A DNA stretch of 54,538 bases from an uncultured Lachnospiraceae bacterium (GCA_944381505.1 CALWLK010000021.1:1-54538); one strand, 5' to 3'. Numbered from the stretch's first letter, positions 40,522 to 49,062 are shown. A program made the numbers and translations. The notes: generated by a model from the letters alone, not told the origin.

Positions 40522-42798
40522 TTATGCATTCTCCTTTTCCTTCTCTTTTATGGATTTAAGAACTCTTCCGGGAGTCATAGGTATCTCGTGGAATCTTATG
40601 CCTGTTGCATCCTCCACCGCTGATACTATGGCGGGAGCTGTAGGGCAGACGCCAACCTCTCCTATTCCCTTGATTCCGTAAATACCCTTGGGGTCCTTGC
40701 TCTCCACAAGAATGGATACCACCTCGGGAACATCGTCGGCAGTGGGAAGCATGTAGTTGTGGAAGCCGCTGTTGTAGAAGCCCTTTCCGTCCACATAGGT
40801 CATCTCCTCACGGCAGGCATATCCTACACCCTGAATGACGCCTCCCTCGATCTGGCCTTCTGCCAGTCTGGGATTTACAGCCTTTCCTACGTCGTGAGCC
40901 GCTGCGACCTTGAGGACCTTGACCATACCTGTCTCCATGTCGACCTCCACCTCTGCGGCCTGAGCGTACCAAGGAAGGGAGTTGGGGGGGACCATGCTGT
41001 CCGACTCTATGAACTGCTTTCCTCTGAGGTGAGCCTCATATGCCAGATCCTTCAAGGCCACCTTCTTGTCTCCGGAGATTATCTCTCCGCCCTCCATGTA
41101 CATGCCTTCTCTGTCCATCTTCATGAGCTCGGCAGTATAGTCAAAGATATCCGCCTTAAGCTTCTTTGCAGCCTTGTCTATTACCTGGCTGACTGTGTAT
41201 AGTGTACGGGTAGCATGGCTTCCTATATCGAAGGGACCGGCCTTGGTATCGCCGAACTGCATGGTGATCTTATCAAAGTCTATTCCCATCTCGTCAGCTG
41301 TGACCTGAAGGAGAGCTGTTGTGGAGCCGGGTCCTATCTCGGGGATTCCCGACTGAACCACCATGGAACCGTCCTGCTCTATCCTCAAAGTAACGGCATT
41401 GTAGTCAACACAAAAAGGAGCGGCGTTACTTACATGAGTTCCGCAGGCAATACCTACGCCTCGCCTTATCTTTCCCTCCTTGCACTTGCCTCTCTTCTCC
41501 TTCCAGCCTATCTCTGCGGCAGCCTTGTCAAGGCACTCATTTACGCCTATGGAACCGAGGCTGAAGGGGAACCAGTTGTCATCAGTCTCCCTCATAGTGT
41601 TCATCTTCCTAAGCTCTATGGGATCCATGTCAAGCTTTTTGGCCATGGCATCCACAAGAGTCTCTACTATGAAGGTTCCCTGAGGAGTTCCGAAGCCTCT
41701 GAAGGCTCCCGCTGTCTCCTGATTGGTGTATACAGGATAGCCTGAATAGTGAAGGTTGGGCACATGATAAGTTCCCGCTGTTCCGCAGGCTCCGCAAACT
41801 CCGAGAAGCTCTACTCCGAAGGTCGCATACGCGCCTGTATTGAGCCATGCTGTAGTGTCGAGAGCCACGAAGGTTCCGTCCTTCTTCGCTCCGAGCCTTC
41901 CCTTGAGATATCCGCCATGCCTTGTGTCGCTGTAGAGGAAATCCTCTGCTCTTGTATACACGAATTTTACAGGCCTCTTTGCCCTCATAGTGAGGGCCGT
42001 GGCTATCATCTCGGCCTTTCCGCTTATACCTATCCTTACTCCGAAGCCTCCGCCTACATAGGGAGGATTCTTCACATGGACCTTGCTCTCCGGAAGATCA
42101 AAGGTATATGCGATTATCATCTTTGTGGGATGGGGTGTCTGTGTGGTGGAGTATACCTCCAAGGTGCCGTCGGACTTGTAGCTTGCCACCGCAGCGTGGG
42201 TCTCCATCTGGGCCTGTTTTACTCTGGGGAGCTTTACAAAGGCGTCCACCACGACCTCAGCGTCCTCAAAGCCCTTGTTTACATCTCCGAAGTTTATCTC
42301 TATGACCTCTCCGCAGATATTTTTCTTGTGAGAAAGCTCCGGCTGTACATCAGGAGCATCCTCCTTTATAGCCTCAAGGGGATCGAGGACATAGGGAAGC
42401 TCCTCATATTCCACCTTTATCTTCTTGACAGCCTCCTCGGCTATCTTCTCCGTGTCCGCAGCCACAGCCGCTATCTCATCTCCTATGTATTTGGGCTCTC
42501 CGGTAAATACAGTCTGATCCCTCACGGGCTCCGCGCCGGGATTTGTCGTGACCATGGTCGCGGAAGTGTTAAAAAGCTTTGAGGTAGTGTTCTCAAAGGT
42601 GCAGACCGCCCTTACACCCTTCATCTTCTCCGCCTCCGAGGTATCTATGGATACTACCCTTGCATGAGCATAGGGGCTTCTCAGAACCTTGGCATAAAGC
42701 ATATGGGGCAGAAAGATATCATGTGTGAACAGGCCTCTTCCTGTAGCCTTGTCATAACCGTCATTTCTCGGTATATCTTTTCCTACATATTTCTCCAT
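40522..42798 (-). CDS. Xanthine dehydrogenase family protein, molybdopterin-binding subunit
   Basis: A 758-residue catalytic subunit of a molybdenum hydroxylase. The fold includes the N-terminal Ald_Xan_dh domain (residues about 15-125) and the long Mo-cofactor domain. Visible motifs are GGFGVRIGISGKAEMIA, GAFRGFGTPQG (near the active site) and GIGEVGVCPTAPAI with the conserved catalytic Glu. Some residues differ from classic XDH (GEVG instead of GEPP), so the substrate could be a purine or another heterocycle or aldehyde. It starts one base after the Fe-S subunit gene. No maturation (XdhC-like) or molybdopterin genes are in the window. Confidence 0.93.
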   Translation of the reverse strand: MEKYVGKDIPRNDGYDKATGRGLFTHDIFLPHMLYAKVLRSPYAHARVVSIDTSEAEKMKGVRAVCTFENTTSKLFNTSATMVTTNPGAEPVRDQTVFTGEPKYIGDEIAAVAADTEKIAEEAVKKIKVEYEELPYVLDPLEAIKEDAPDVQPELSHKKNICGEVIEINFGDVNKGFEDAEVVVDAFVKLPRVKQAQMETHAAVASYKSDGTLEVYSTTQTPHPTKMIIAYTFDLPESKVHVKNPPYVGGGFGVRIGISGKAEMIATALTMRAKRPVKFVYTRAEDFLYSDTRHGGYLKGRLGAKKDGTFVALDTTAWLNTGAYATFGVELLGVCGACGTAGTYHVPNLHYSGYPVYTNQETAGAFRGFGTPQGTFIVETLVDAMAKKLDMDPIELRKMNTMRETDDNWFPFSLGSIGVNECLDKAAAEIGWKEKRGKCKEGKIRRGVGIACGTHVSNAAPFCVDYNAVTLRIEQDGSMVVQSGIPEIGPGSTTALLQVTADEMGIDFDKITMQFGDTKAGPFDIGSHATRTLYTVSQVIDKAAKKLKADIFDYTAELMKMDREGMYMEGGEIISGDKKVALKDLAYEAHLRGKQFIESDSMVPPNSLPWYAQAAEVEVDMETGMVKVLKVAAAHDVGKAVNPRLAEGQIEGGVIQGVGYACREEMTYVDGKGFYNSGFHNYMLPTADDVPEVVSILVESKDPKGIYGIKGIGEVGVCPTAPAIVSAVEDATGIRFHEIPMTPGRVLKSIKEKEKENA

Positions 42799-42799
42799 T

Positions 42800-43276
42800 C
42801 TATGCCTCCTCTCTCAAGCGCTTTGCCGCAGACATCACAGCCTCCTCTATCTTCTTGTAGCCTGTGCATCTGCAAATATTTCCACCAAGGGCTTCCTTTA
42901 CCTCGTCTGTTGTAGGCGAAGGGTTCTTATCAAGCAGCGCCTTTGAAGACATTATCATTCCCGGAGTGCAGAATCCGCACTGTATGGCTCCCTTGTTTAT
43001 GAATTCCTCTTGGATCACATGGAGCCTTCCGTCCTTCTCCACTCCCTCTATGGTCTGTATCACTGTGCCCTCAGCCCTCATAACAGGAAGAAGGCAGGAG
43101 TTTACGGCGTTGCCGTCCATGATTATGGTGCAGGCTCCGCACTCACCCTTTTTACAGCCTATCTTCGTTCCCGTAAGATGCATCCTCTCTCTTATGAAAT
43201 CCACCAGCCTCATTTCGGGATCAACGCAGGCTTCTATCTCTTCATCATTTATGATACATTTTAATATCTCTGACAT
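42800..43276 (-). CDS. Xanthine dehydrogenase family protein, [2Fe-2S] subunit
   Basis: A 158-residue iron-sulfur subunit with two [2Fe-2S] sites. The plant-type first cluster is CKKGECGACTII plus a later Cys (VNSCLLP); the second is QCGFCTPGMIM and NICRCTGY. It carries electrons from the Mo centre to the FAD subunit. The length is normal. Start at ATG 43276 with AGGGGG upstream; the open frame extends earlier from a TTG. It lies between the FAD and Mo subunit genes. Confidence 0.96.
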   Translation of the reverse strand: MSEILKCIINDEEIEACVDPEMRLVDFIRERMHLTGTKIGCKKGECGACTIIMDGNAVNSCLLPVMRAEGTVIQTIEGVEKDGRLHVIQEEFINKGAIQCGFCTPGMIMSSKALLDKNPSPTTDEVKEALGGNICRCTGYKKIEEAVMSAAKRLREEA

Positions 43277-43307
43277 TTCTATCCCCCTGTCTCTGAAATT
43301 TTTGTAT

Positions 43308-44171
43308 TTAAGCGAGCCCGAGCTGTGCTCCAACTTCCATTACAGCTCTCTCTACTATGACAGGAAGCGTCGCCTCCCTGTACTCCTTACTTCCTCTAAG
43401 CGGATTGCTTCTGGGATTCGCATCCTTCAAGGCAAGCTGCCCTGCTTCCCCGGCGTTTGCCTCGTTGAGTTCTTTTCCTGTGAGGAATTCCTCCGCAGCT
43501 CTCGCTCTCTTGGGGCCTACGCCTACGGGAGCCATAGTTATCCTTATGTACTTTATTACTCCGTTCTCCACCTTTGCCATAGCCGCAGCGTTAAGCATGG
43601 GAAGAGATAGAGATTTTCTGAGCTCAAGGCGTATAAATGATGCCTTCTCATTCTCCTCGGGTATCCTTATCCTCACTTCCTTTACCAGCTCCTTTGAGCT
43701 GTCTATGGCGCTCTTTCCGAAGCCTGCGTAGGCCTCCTCCATGTTGAGGATCTTCTCTCCCTCATTGCTCACAACAACGATCTCGGGATCAAGAGGCGCC
43801 AGGGCCATAGCCGCGTCTGCAGCGGGCTGCGCGCTTATGATATTTCCGGTGAGGGTGGCCGCATTTCTTATCTGCAGGGATCCCACGGTTCCTGCACCCT
43901 TTGCAAGAGAAGGATAGTACTTCTTTATGAGCTCCGACCGGGCTATCTCCGTGAGGGTCACAGCGGAACCTATTATGATCCGGTCACCCTCCTTTTTGAT
44001 CTCTCTCAATTCAGGTATGCGCATTATATCGATCCATGCGTCTGAAGGCTTCTTGCCGGATTCCGCATCCAAAACCAGATCGGTTCCTCCTGCAAGCACC
44101 ATTGCCTTTCCTTCGGTCTCCGAAAAGGCCTTGAGCACGTCATCCACAGATTCAGCAATAATATATTTCAC
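43308..44171 (-). CDS. Xanthine dehydrogenase family protein, FAD-binding subunit
   Basis: A 287-residue flavin subunit (CO dehydrogenase/XDH medium type). FAD-binding motifs are AKVLAGGTDL-like (VLAGGTDLVLD near residue 27), and GSLQIRNAATLTGNI (key IRN..T.GGN region), followed by the C-terminal CODH-FAD domain. It passes electrons to NAD+ or another acceptor. GTG is the start codon, with GGGGG about 8 bases before. First gene of the three-gene operon. Confidence 0.94.
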   Translation of the reverse strand: MKYIIAESVDDVLKAFSETEGKAMVLAGGTDLVLDAESGKKPSDAWIDIMRIPELREIKKEGDRIIIGSAVTLTEIARSELIKKYYPSLAKGAGTVGSLQIRNAATLTGNIISAQPAADAAMALAPLDPEIVVVSNEGEKILNMEEAYAGFGKSAIDSSKELVKEVRIRIPEENEKASFIRLELRKSLSLPMLNAAAMAKVENGVIKYIRITMAPVGVGPKRARAAEEFLTGKELNEANAGEAGQLALKDANPRSNPLRGSKEYREATLPVIVERAVMEVGAQLGLA

Positions 44172-44254
44172 CTAAATATCCCCCTTTCTCATATTAATTG
44201 CATTTATCTGAATACAATATATCATTCTCATGTATAAATTGCACTATTTTAAAT

Positions 44255-44304
44255 AAAAAATAACGCTATTTATGATATATTTTTCACAAATGCGTTATTT
44301 TTTT
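44255..44304 (-). terminator. Terminator-like hairpin in the leader of the molybdenum hydroxylase operon
   Basis: An interrupted stem of about 15 bp (AATAACGC/GCGTTATT plus TTTATGA/TCACAAA) is flanked by T runs in both directions. On the minus strand it starts about 3 bases after the predicted transcription start and ends about 85 bases before the GTG start codon, a layout suited to attenuation. Elsewhere in 44172-44485 there is no gene. Confidence 0.6.
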
Positions 44305-44308
44305 GATA

Positions 44309-44337
44309 TTATTACGCTTCCTTTCTGATTCTGTCAG
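44309..44337 (-). promoter_or_regulatory. Possible promoter of the molybdenum hydroxylase operon
   Basis: Minus-strand CTGACA (44332-44337), 17-base spacer, TAATAA (44309-44314). Confidence 0.45.
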
Positions 44338-44409
44338 TTTTCTTAACACACAGCAATCAGGCTGTCCGTTTTTTTATAACCCGGATTTAAACATAGGATT
44401 TGAGCATAC

Positions 44410-44449
44410 AAAAAGGACGTCGCTCCGACTGCTTCGGATCGACGCCCCT
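44410..44449 (-). terminator. Terminator of nfnAB
   Basis: Minus-strand stem of about 14 bp (GGgCGTCGaTCCGA with TCGGAgCGACGtCC) followed by TTTTT, 40 bases after the nfnB stop codon. Confidence 0.88.
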
Positions 44450-44485
44450 ATGAACTGTAACTATTCTTTTGTCAGGTAATACCGG

Positions 44486-45865
44486 TTACTTTGAAAGGTA
44501 CTCGTGGATACCCTTGGCTCCCGCCTTTCCGGCCTCCATGGCAAGGATAACGGTAGCCGCACCTGTGACTGCATCTCCTCCTGCGTAAACGCCGTCCTTG
44601 GTGGTCTTTCCTGTGGACTCCTCTGCAATTATACACTTGTGTCCGTTTATCTCAAGCCCCTTGGTGGTAGATGAGATGAGAGGGTTGGGCGATGTTCCCA
44701 GAGACATGATGACAGCATCACAGTCTACCACGTACTCCGATCCGGGTATCTCCTTGGGTCTCCTTCTTCCTGAGGCATCAGGCTCTCCAAGCTCCATCTT
44801 TACGAGCTTGACGCCCTTTACCCAGTCATTCTCGTCCACAAGGATCTCCACGGGATTCTGAAGGAGATCGAAGATAACTCCCTCCTCCTTGGCGTGGTGA
44901 ACCTCCTCCACTCTGGCGGGAAGCTCAGCCTCGGAACGTCTGTAAACGATATGAGTCTCTGCACCGAGCCTCAAAGCTGTTCTGGCGGCATCCATAGCAA
45001 CGTTTCCGCCGCCCACAACTACTACCTTCTTTGCTCTCATGATAGGTGTGTCGTAATCCTTGAAGGCCTTCATGAGGTTGTTTCTTGTGAGGAACTCGTT
45101 TGCGGAGAATACTCCGTTTGCATTCTCTCCGGGTATGCCCATGAACTTGGGAAGTCCTGCTCCCGAGCCGATGAATACGGCGTCGAAGCCCTCCTCGTTA
45201 AGGAGCTCATCTATAGTGATGGACTTTCCGATAATTACATTGCACTCTATCTTCACTCCGAGGTTCTTTACGAGCTCTACCTCGTGAGCAACCACCTTCT
45301 CCTTGGGAAGACGGAACTCGGGGATACCGTAGACAAGAACTCCTCCGGGCTGATGAAGAGCCTCAAATATCGTCACGTCGTAACCGAGCTTTGCCAAGTC
45401 TCCGGCGCAGGTAAGTCCTGCGGGGCCGGCTCCTACTACAGCCACCTTCTTGCCGTTGGGCTCTCCCTTTACAGCGGGAACGATGTTGTTCTCTCTCGAC
45501 CAATCGGCTACGAATCTCTCAAGCTTTCCTATGGATATAGGCTCACCTTTGATGCCTCTTATGCACTTTCCCTCACACTGGGTCTCCTGAGGGCAAACAC
45601 GTCCGCATATAGCGGGAAGGGCTGAGGAAAGTCCTATGACCTTTGCGGCCTCCTCGTAATTTCCGGCCTTCACCTCGCGGATGAATCCGGGGATATCTAT
45701 AGATACGGGACATCCCTGTACACAGAGGGGCTTCTTGCAGTCTATACACCTTGAGGCCTCAAGCTTTGCCTCCTCCTCATTGTAACCGTAACAAACCTCC
45801 TCGAAGTTTGTAGCTCTGACCTTTGGATCCTGCTCTCTTACAGGAACTTTATGCAAAACATCCAT
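44486..45865 (-). CDS. nfnB: NfnB/GltD-type NADPH-binding flavoprotein subunit
   Basis: A 459-residue large subunit of NADH-dependent ferredoxin:NADP+ oxidoreductase, which bifurcates electrons from NADPH to NAD+ and ferredoxin or runs in reverse. The N-terminal Fe-S region has CIDCKKPLCVQGCP and CGRVCPQETQCEGKC, two cluster sites. An FAD site GAGPAGLTCAGDLAKLG and an NADP site GGGNVAMDAARTALRLG follow, then DGVYAGGDAVTGAATVILAM (key part AGGDAVTG). Alone it could be a glutamate synthase small subunit, but the NfnA gene directly before it (TAATG overlap) and lack of a GltB gene favour NfnB. Confidence 0.92.
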   Translation of the reverse strand: MDVLHKVPVREQDPKVRATNFEEVCYGYNEEEAKLEASRCIDCKKPLCVQGCPVSIDIPGFIREVKAGNYEEAAKVIGLSSALPAICGRVCPQETQCEGKCIRGIKGEPISIGKLERFVADWSRENNIVPAVKGEPNGKKVAVVGAGPAGLTCAGDLAKLGYDVTIFEALHQPGGVLVYGIPEFRLPKEKVVAHEVELVKNLGVKIECNVIIGKSITIDELLNEEGFDAVFIGSGAGLPKFMGIPGENANGVFSANEFLTRNNLMKAFKDYDTPIMRAKKVVVVGGGNVAMDAARTALRLGAETHIVYRRSEAELPARVEEVHHAKEEGVIFDLLQNPVEILVDENDWVKGVKLVKMELGEPDASGRRRPKEIPGSEYVVDCDAVIMSLGTSPNPLISSTTKGLEINGHKCIIAEESTGKTTKDGVYAGGDAVTGAATVILAMEAGKAGAKGIHEYLSK

Positions 45866-46755
45866 TATTTGTCACCTCCGCAATTTCCGCATCCGCCGTG
45901 ATGAGTAGCTCCCTCTTCAAGCTTTAACATTGCTCGTCCCTCTTCTGTCTTGTATGTGTTCATACGCTTCATGGCAAGTGACCAGTCAATAAGGTGGCCG
46001 TCAAACTCGGGTCCGTCAACGCAGGCGAACTTGACCTCGTCTCCGACCTGTACACGGCATGCTCCGCACATTCCTGTTCCGTCCACCATTATAGGGTTCA
46101 TGGAAACTATGGTGGGTATGTTAAGCTCCTTTGTGAGGAGACATACGAACTTCATCATTATCATGGGGCCTATGGCAACTACAACATCGTACTTCTTGCC
46201 CTGATTCTTAACCAGATCCTCAAGGGGCACGCAGACATTTCCGTGGATCTTGTAGCTTCCGTCATCGGTACATACGTAAAGATTTGTTGCCACCGACTCA
46301 AGCTCCTTCTCCATGATGAGCGTATCCTTGCATCTGGTGCCAAGGATAACGTCGCAGTCGATACCGTGCTCGTGGAACCACTTTACCTGAGGATATACGG
46401 GAGCCGCTCCCACGCCTCCTGCCACGAAGCAGTAGTGCTTCTTCTTGACTTCCTCAAGGGGCTCCTTCACAAAGTCAGAAGGATTTCCGAGAGGACCTAC
46501 CACGTCCTCAAATGAATCTCCCGCCTTAAGCCATGACATACGCTCTGTGGAAGCTCCGACTATCTGGAATATGATGGTGACTGTTCCCTTCTCTCTGTCG
46601 AAATCGCAGATAGTAAGGGGTATCCTCTCTCCCTTGTCATCAAGCTTGGTGATAAGGAATTCTCCCGGCTGACATGATCTCGCGATATAAGGGGCTTCCA
46701 CCACCATGCGATAGATCTTGTCGGCCAGCATCTCAGCTTCAAGTATCTTATACAT
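45865..46755 (-). CDS. nfnA: NfnA-type FAD/NAD-binding subunit
   Basis: A 296-residue ferredoxin-NADP reductase-like subunit (annotated also as SudB or PyrK-like). An FAD domain (RIPLTICDFD) and NAD domain (AGGVGAAPVYP) are followed by the [2Fe-2S] site: Asp225, Cys230, Cys233 and Cys245, matching the three-Cys-one-Asp arrangement known in NfnA. The tail, HHGGCGNCGG (about 285-294), adds two Cys and two His. The gene overlaps nfnB by one base. GGAGGG lies before the ATG. Confidence 0.93.
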   Translation of the reverse strand: MYKILEAEMLADKIYRMVVEAPYIARSCQPGEFLITKLDDKGERIPLTICDFDREKGTVTIIFQIVGASTERMSWLKAGDSFEDVVGPLGNPSDFVKEPLEEVKKKHYCFVAGGVGAAPVYPQVKWFHEHGIDCDVILGTRCKDTLIMEKELESVATNLYVCTDDGSYKIHGNVCVPLEDLVKNQGKKYDVVVAIGPMIMMKFVCLLTKELNIPTIVSMNPIMVDGTGMCGACRVQVGDEVKFACVDGPEFDGHLIDWSLAMKRMNTYKTEEGRAMLKLEEGATHHGGCGNCGGDK

Positions 46756-46789
46756 CTTATTATACCCTCCTGATTTATGCGCATCCTCA

Positions 46790-46820
46790 GGCCCGGCAGC
46801 GCTTCGCGAAATGCAGGGCC
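46790..46820 (-). promoter_or_regulatory. GC-rich hairpin at the 5' end of the nfnAB transcript
   Basis: GGCCC/GGGCC arms with an inner TTCGCGAA palindrome, starting about 7 bases after the predicted transcription start. It may protect the mRNA end; no T run is present. Confidence 0.4.
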
Positions 46821-46833
46821 CACAGTTGATTAT

Positions 46834-46863
46834 ATTTTAACATAAAAAGCGACACTGTTTCAA
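46834..46863 (-). promoter_or_regulatory. Promoter of nfnAB inside the preceding terminator
   Basis: Minus-strand TTGAAA (46858-46863), 18-base spacer, TAAAAT (46834-46839). The -35 box lies in the loop of the terminator at 46844-46873. Confidence 0.55.
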
Positions 46864-46873
46864 GCAGTGCCGC
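46844..46873 (-). terminator. Terminator of the potassium uptake operon
   Basis: Minus-strand stem GCGgCACTG/CAGTGtCGC with a 7-base loop, then TTTTT. Confidence 0.85.
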
Positions 46874-46880
46874 CGGCATT

Positions 46881-46898
46881 TTGTAAAAACATTAACAA
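46881..46898. promoter_or_regulatory. Rex-like operator upstream of nfnAB
   Basis: TTGTAAA-AACA-TTAACAA matches 13 of 14 defined positions of the clostridial Rex motif TTGTTAA-N4-TTAACAA. It lies about 20 bases upstream of the nfnAB -35 box and just after the trkA stop codon. Position upstream of the promoter is not ideal for repression, so the call is tentative. Confidence 0.4.
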
Positions 46899-46938
46899 AG
46901 CCTTTGTTTTTTTTCAGATACAAGCCGATACTTAAATA

Positions 46939-47613
46939 TCATTCTCCTCTTATGACATTTTCAAAGCTGTCTATGTTGGAGGCCTTTCCTATAACAGCTA
47001 TTATATCCCCCTTTGCAAACACATAGTCCGGGGAGAATTCCACGTCTGTCCTGTGGTCCTTTTCCACCGCGATTATGTTTACCTTATACTTGTTGCGGAC
47101 GTCAGCGCTCCTTATGGACTCTCCTATAAGGCTTCCCTCTATGCGGATACGCCTTACCTCGACTCCGTCGTCAAGGGAGATGTAGTCCAAAAGGTTTCCG
47201 GATATAAGCCTCTTTCCTATACGCACCGCCATATCCGACTCGGGATATACCACATCTGCTCCAAGCCTCTTTAATACCTCCCCGTGCTCCGAGCTTGCAG
47301 CCTTTGCGATCACATGGGGAACTCCCATCTTCACAACAAGCATGGTCGTCAATATGCTGGCGTCCATCTTCTCACCTATGCACACAGCCACGGTACCGCA
47401 GTTCTGTATTCCGATGGCCTCGAGGGTCTCCCTGTCCAGCTCGTCCGCCACGAAGGCAAAATCCGTGCATCCCCTCACAGCTTTAACCTTCTGCTCATCC
47501 TTGTCGATAGCTATGACCTCCTTGCCGGCCTGAGAAAGGGTCTTTACGAGAGCTGTGCCGAAACGTCCCAAACCTATGACTCCGAAGGAAGTCTGAGAAA
47601 AATTCTTTTTCAT
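46939..47613 (-). CDS. Trk/Ktr potassium uptake regulatory protein
   Basis: A 224-residue cytoplasmic RCK protein (TrkA/KtrA/KtrC type). The N-terminal Rossmann domain has GVIGLGRFGTALVKTL and a following acidic residue, and VIAIDKDEQ, suited to NAD(H) or ATP. A C-terminal TrkA_C domain starts near residue 140 (GVEVRRIRIEGS). It gates the membrane subunit encoded just before it, with 18 bases between. The ATG at 47613 has AGGTG 8 bases upstream; an in-frame GTG lies three codons earlier. Confidence 0.94.
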   Translation of the reverse strand: MKKNFSQTSFGVIGLGRFGTALVKTLSQAGKEVIAIDKDEQKVKAVRGCTDFAFVADELDRETLEAIGIQNCGTVAVCIGEKMDASILTTMLVVKMGVPHVIAKAASSEHGEVLKRLGADVVYPESDMAVRIGKRLISGNLLDYISLDDGVEVRRIRIEGSLIGESIRSADVRNKYKVNIIAVEKDHRTDVEFSPDYVFAKGDIIAVIGKASNIDSFENVIRGE

Positions 47614-47631
47614 AAAATACACCTGCCTGTT

Positions 47632-48936
47632 TTATCCTATAGTTACAGATTCCTCTGTATATCTGAAGCCCGCCTCAGGCCTCTCTATCCAAATCGAAAG
47701 GAGCGTCATCGCCCCGAGCCTTCCCGTAAACATTATGAGCACTATGACTATCTTGCTGAAGTCGGAGAGATCCGGGGTGATCCCTGTGGACAAGCCCACA
47801 GTGCCGAAGGCTGATACCACCTCGAACAAAAGCTTTATAAACTCAGTCTCAGGCTCTGATATACATAATATCAAGGTCCCCACACACACCACCAGCATGG
47901 AGAGAAGGGTTATCACGAAGGCCTTATCGATTATCTTGTCTGATATGCGCCTCTTAAAGGCTCCTGGGTAGTTCTTTGAGAACACCGATCGTACCTGCTG
48001 CATGAGGGCGAAAAAGGTGGTGGTCTTTATACCGCCTCCCGTGGATCCCGGAGAGGCTCCTATAAACATGAGGATTATCAGCACGAAAAGTCCCGCATTC
48101 GTCAACTCCCCTATAGGGTAGGTGGAAAATCCCGCTGTACGGGCCGACACACTGTGGAAGAAGGCCCCCATCCAAGACATATCCTCAGTGGCCTTGAGAA
48201 GCAGAGTTCCCACAATCAAAAGCGCCGCCGTAGTGGTGATGACCACCTTCGAGTGTAAGGTGAGAGTCTTGAATCTCCTGCATCTCGAGACGTCGAGCAT
48301 TACCAGAAAGCCTATTCCTCCGAAAATAATGAGTCCGCAGGTGGTAAGGTTCAAAAGAACGTTGTCCTGATATGGGATAAGGTTCCTTAAGCCTCCAAGT
48401 ATGTCAAAGCCCGAGTTGTTGAAGGCCGCCACAGAATGGAACACGCTTATCCACAGTGCATGGAGCGGCTCATAATCCCTTGAAAACACAAGAAAGCTCA
48501 AGAACGCTCCTGTACATTCAAAGCAGAGCGTCATCAGAAGAACGGCTCTGACAAGCCTCACCATGCCCTTAAAGCTGTCCACATTGAGGGCCTCCTTTAC
48601 AAGGAGCCTTCCTCTTATGCCTACCCGCTTTCCGGCGGCGAGGACGAATCCCACTCCTACCGAGGTAACTCCCAGACCGCCTATCTGTATGAGCCCTGCC
48701 ACCACAGCCTGCCCGAATACTGTGAAATGGTCAGCGGTGTCTACCGCAATAAGCCCTGTAACACAAACCGCACTGGTGGATGTAAACAGAGCGTCCACCG
48801 GAGTTACGGTGGCCCCCTCCTTTATCGCCAAGGGGGACAAAAGTAAAAGTGCTCCCAGAAATATGACCGCGGCAAAACCCAGAGTGATGAGCCTTCCCGG
48901 CGGCTGCCTCTTGAAAAAATCTATCAAGCTCGCCAT
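47632..48936 (-). CDS. TrkH/KtrB-family potassium transporter
   Basis: A 434-residue membrane protein that moves K+ with Na+ or H+. It has four M1-P-M2 repeats with selectivity-filter loops: STSAVCVTGLIAVD in the first, AAFNNSGFDI in the second, SARTAGFST in the third and SAFGTVGLSTG in the fourth, the conserved Gly in each being present. The length is nearer to KtrB than TrkH. Together with the downstream RCK gene it forms a complete Ktr-like system under one promoter. Confidence 0.95.
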   Translation of the reverse strand: MASLIDFFKRQPPGRLITLGFAAVIFLGALLLLSPLAIKEGATVTPVDALFTSTSAVCVTGLIAVDTADHFTVFGQAVVAGLIQIGGLGVTSVGVGFVLAAGKRVGIRGRLLVKEALNVDSFKGMVRLVRAVLLMTLCFECTGAFLSFLVFSRDYEPLHALWISVFHSVAAFNNSGFDILGGLRNLIPYQDNVLLNLTTCGLIIFGGIGFLVMLDVSRCRRFKTLTLHSKVVITTTAALLIVGTLLLKATEDMSWMGAFFHSVSARTAGFSTYPIGELTNAGLFVLIILMFIGASPGSTGGGIKTTTFFALMQQVRSVFSKNYPGAFKRRISDKIIDKAFVITLLSMLVVCVGTLILCISEPETEFIKLLFEVVSAFGTVGLSTGITPDLSDFSKIVIVLIMFTGRLGAMTLLSIWIERPEAGFRYTEESVTIG

Positions 48937-48967
48937 GGCCTCAATAAACCTTTCTTTTTATGTAAAA

Positions 48968-49009
48968 GTATACTTCCATTCAGTATACCCTTTTTTAAAA
49001 AACTGTCAA
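48968..49009 (-). promoter_or_regulatory. Promoter with overlapping palindrome of the potassium uptake operon
   Basis: Minus-strand perfect TTGACA (49004-49009), 16-base spacer, TATACT (48982-48987). The -10 box is one arm of a perfect inverted repeat, GTATACT and AGTATAC separated by 7 bases (48968-48988), likely an operator. Confidence 0.65.
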
Positions 49010-49062
49010 CACCTTTTACAAATATCATTCACTGATTTCAGGAAGGGATTTTCCGGTATATG

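Noticed and set aside
44486-45865. Glutamate synthase small subunit (GltD)
   Set aside because: No large subunit is nearby, and the overlapping NfnA-type gene makes an NfnAB pair the better reading.
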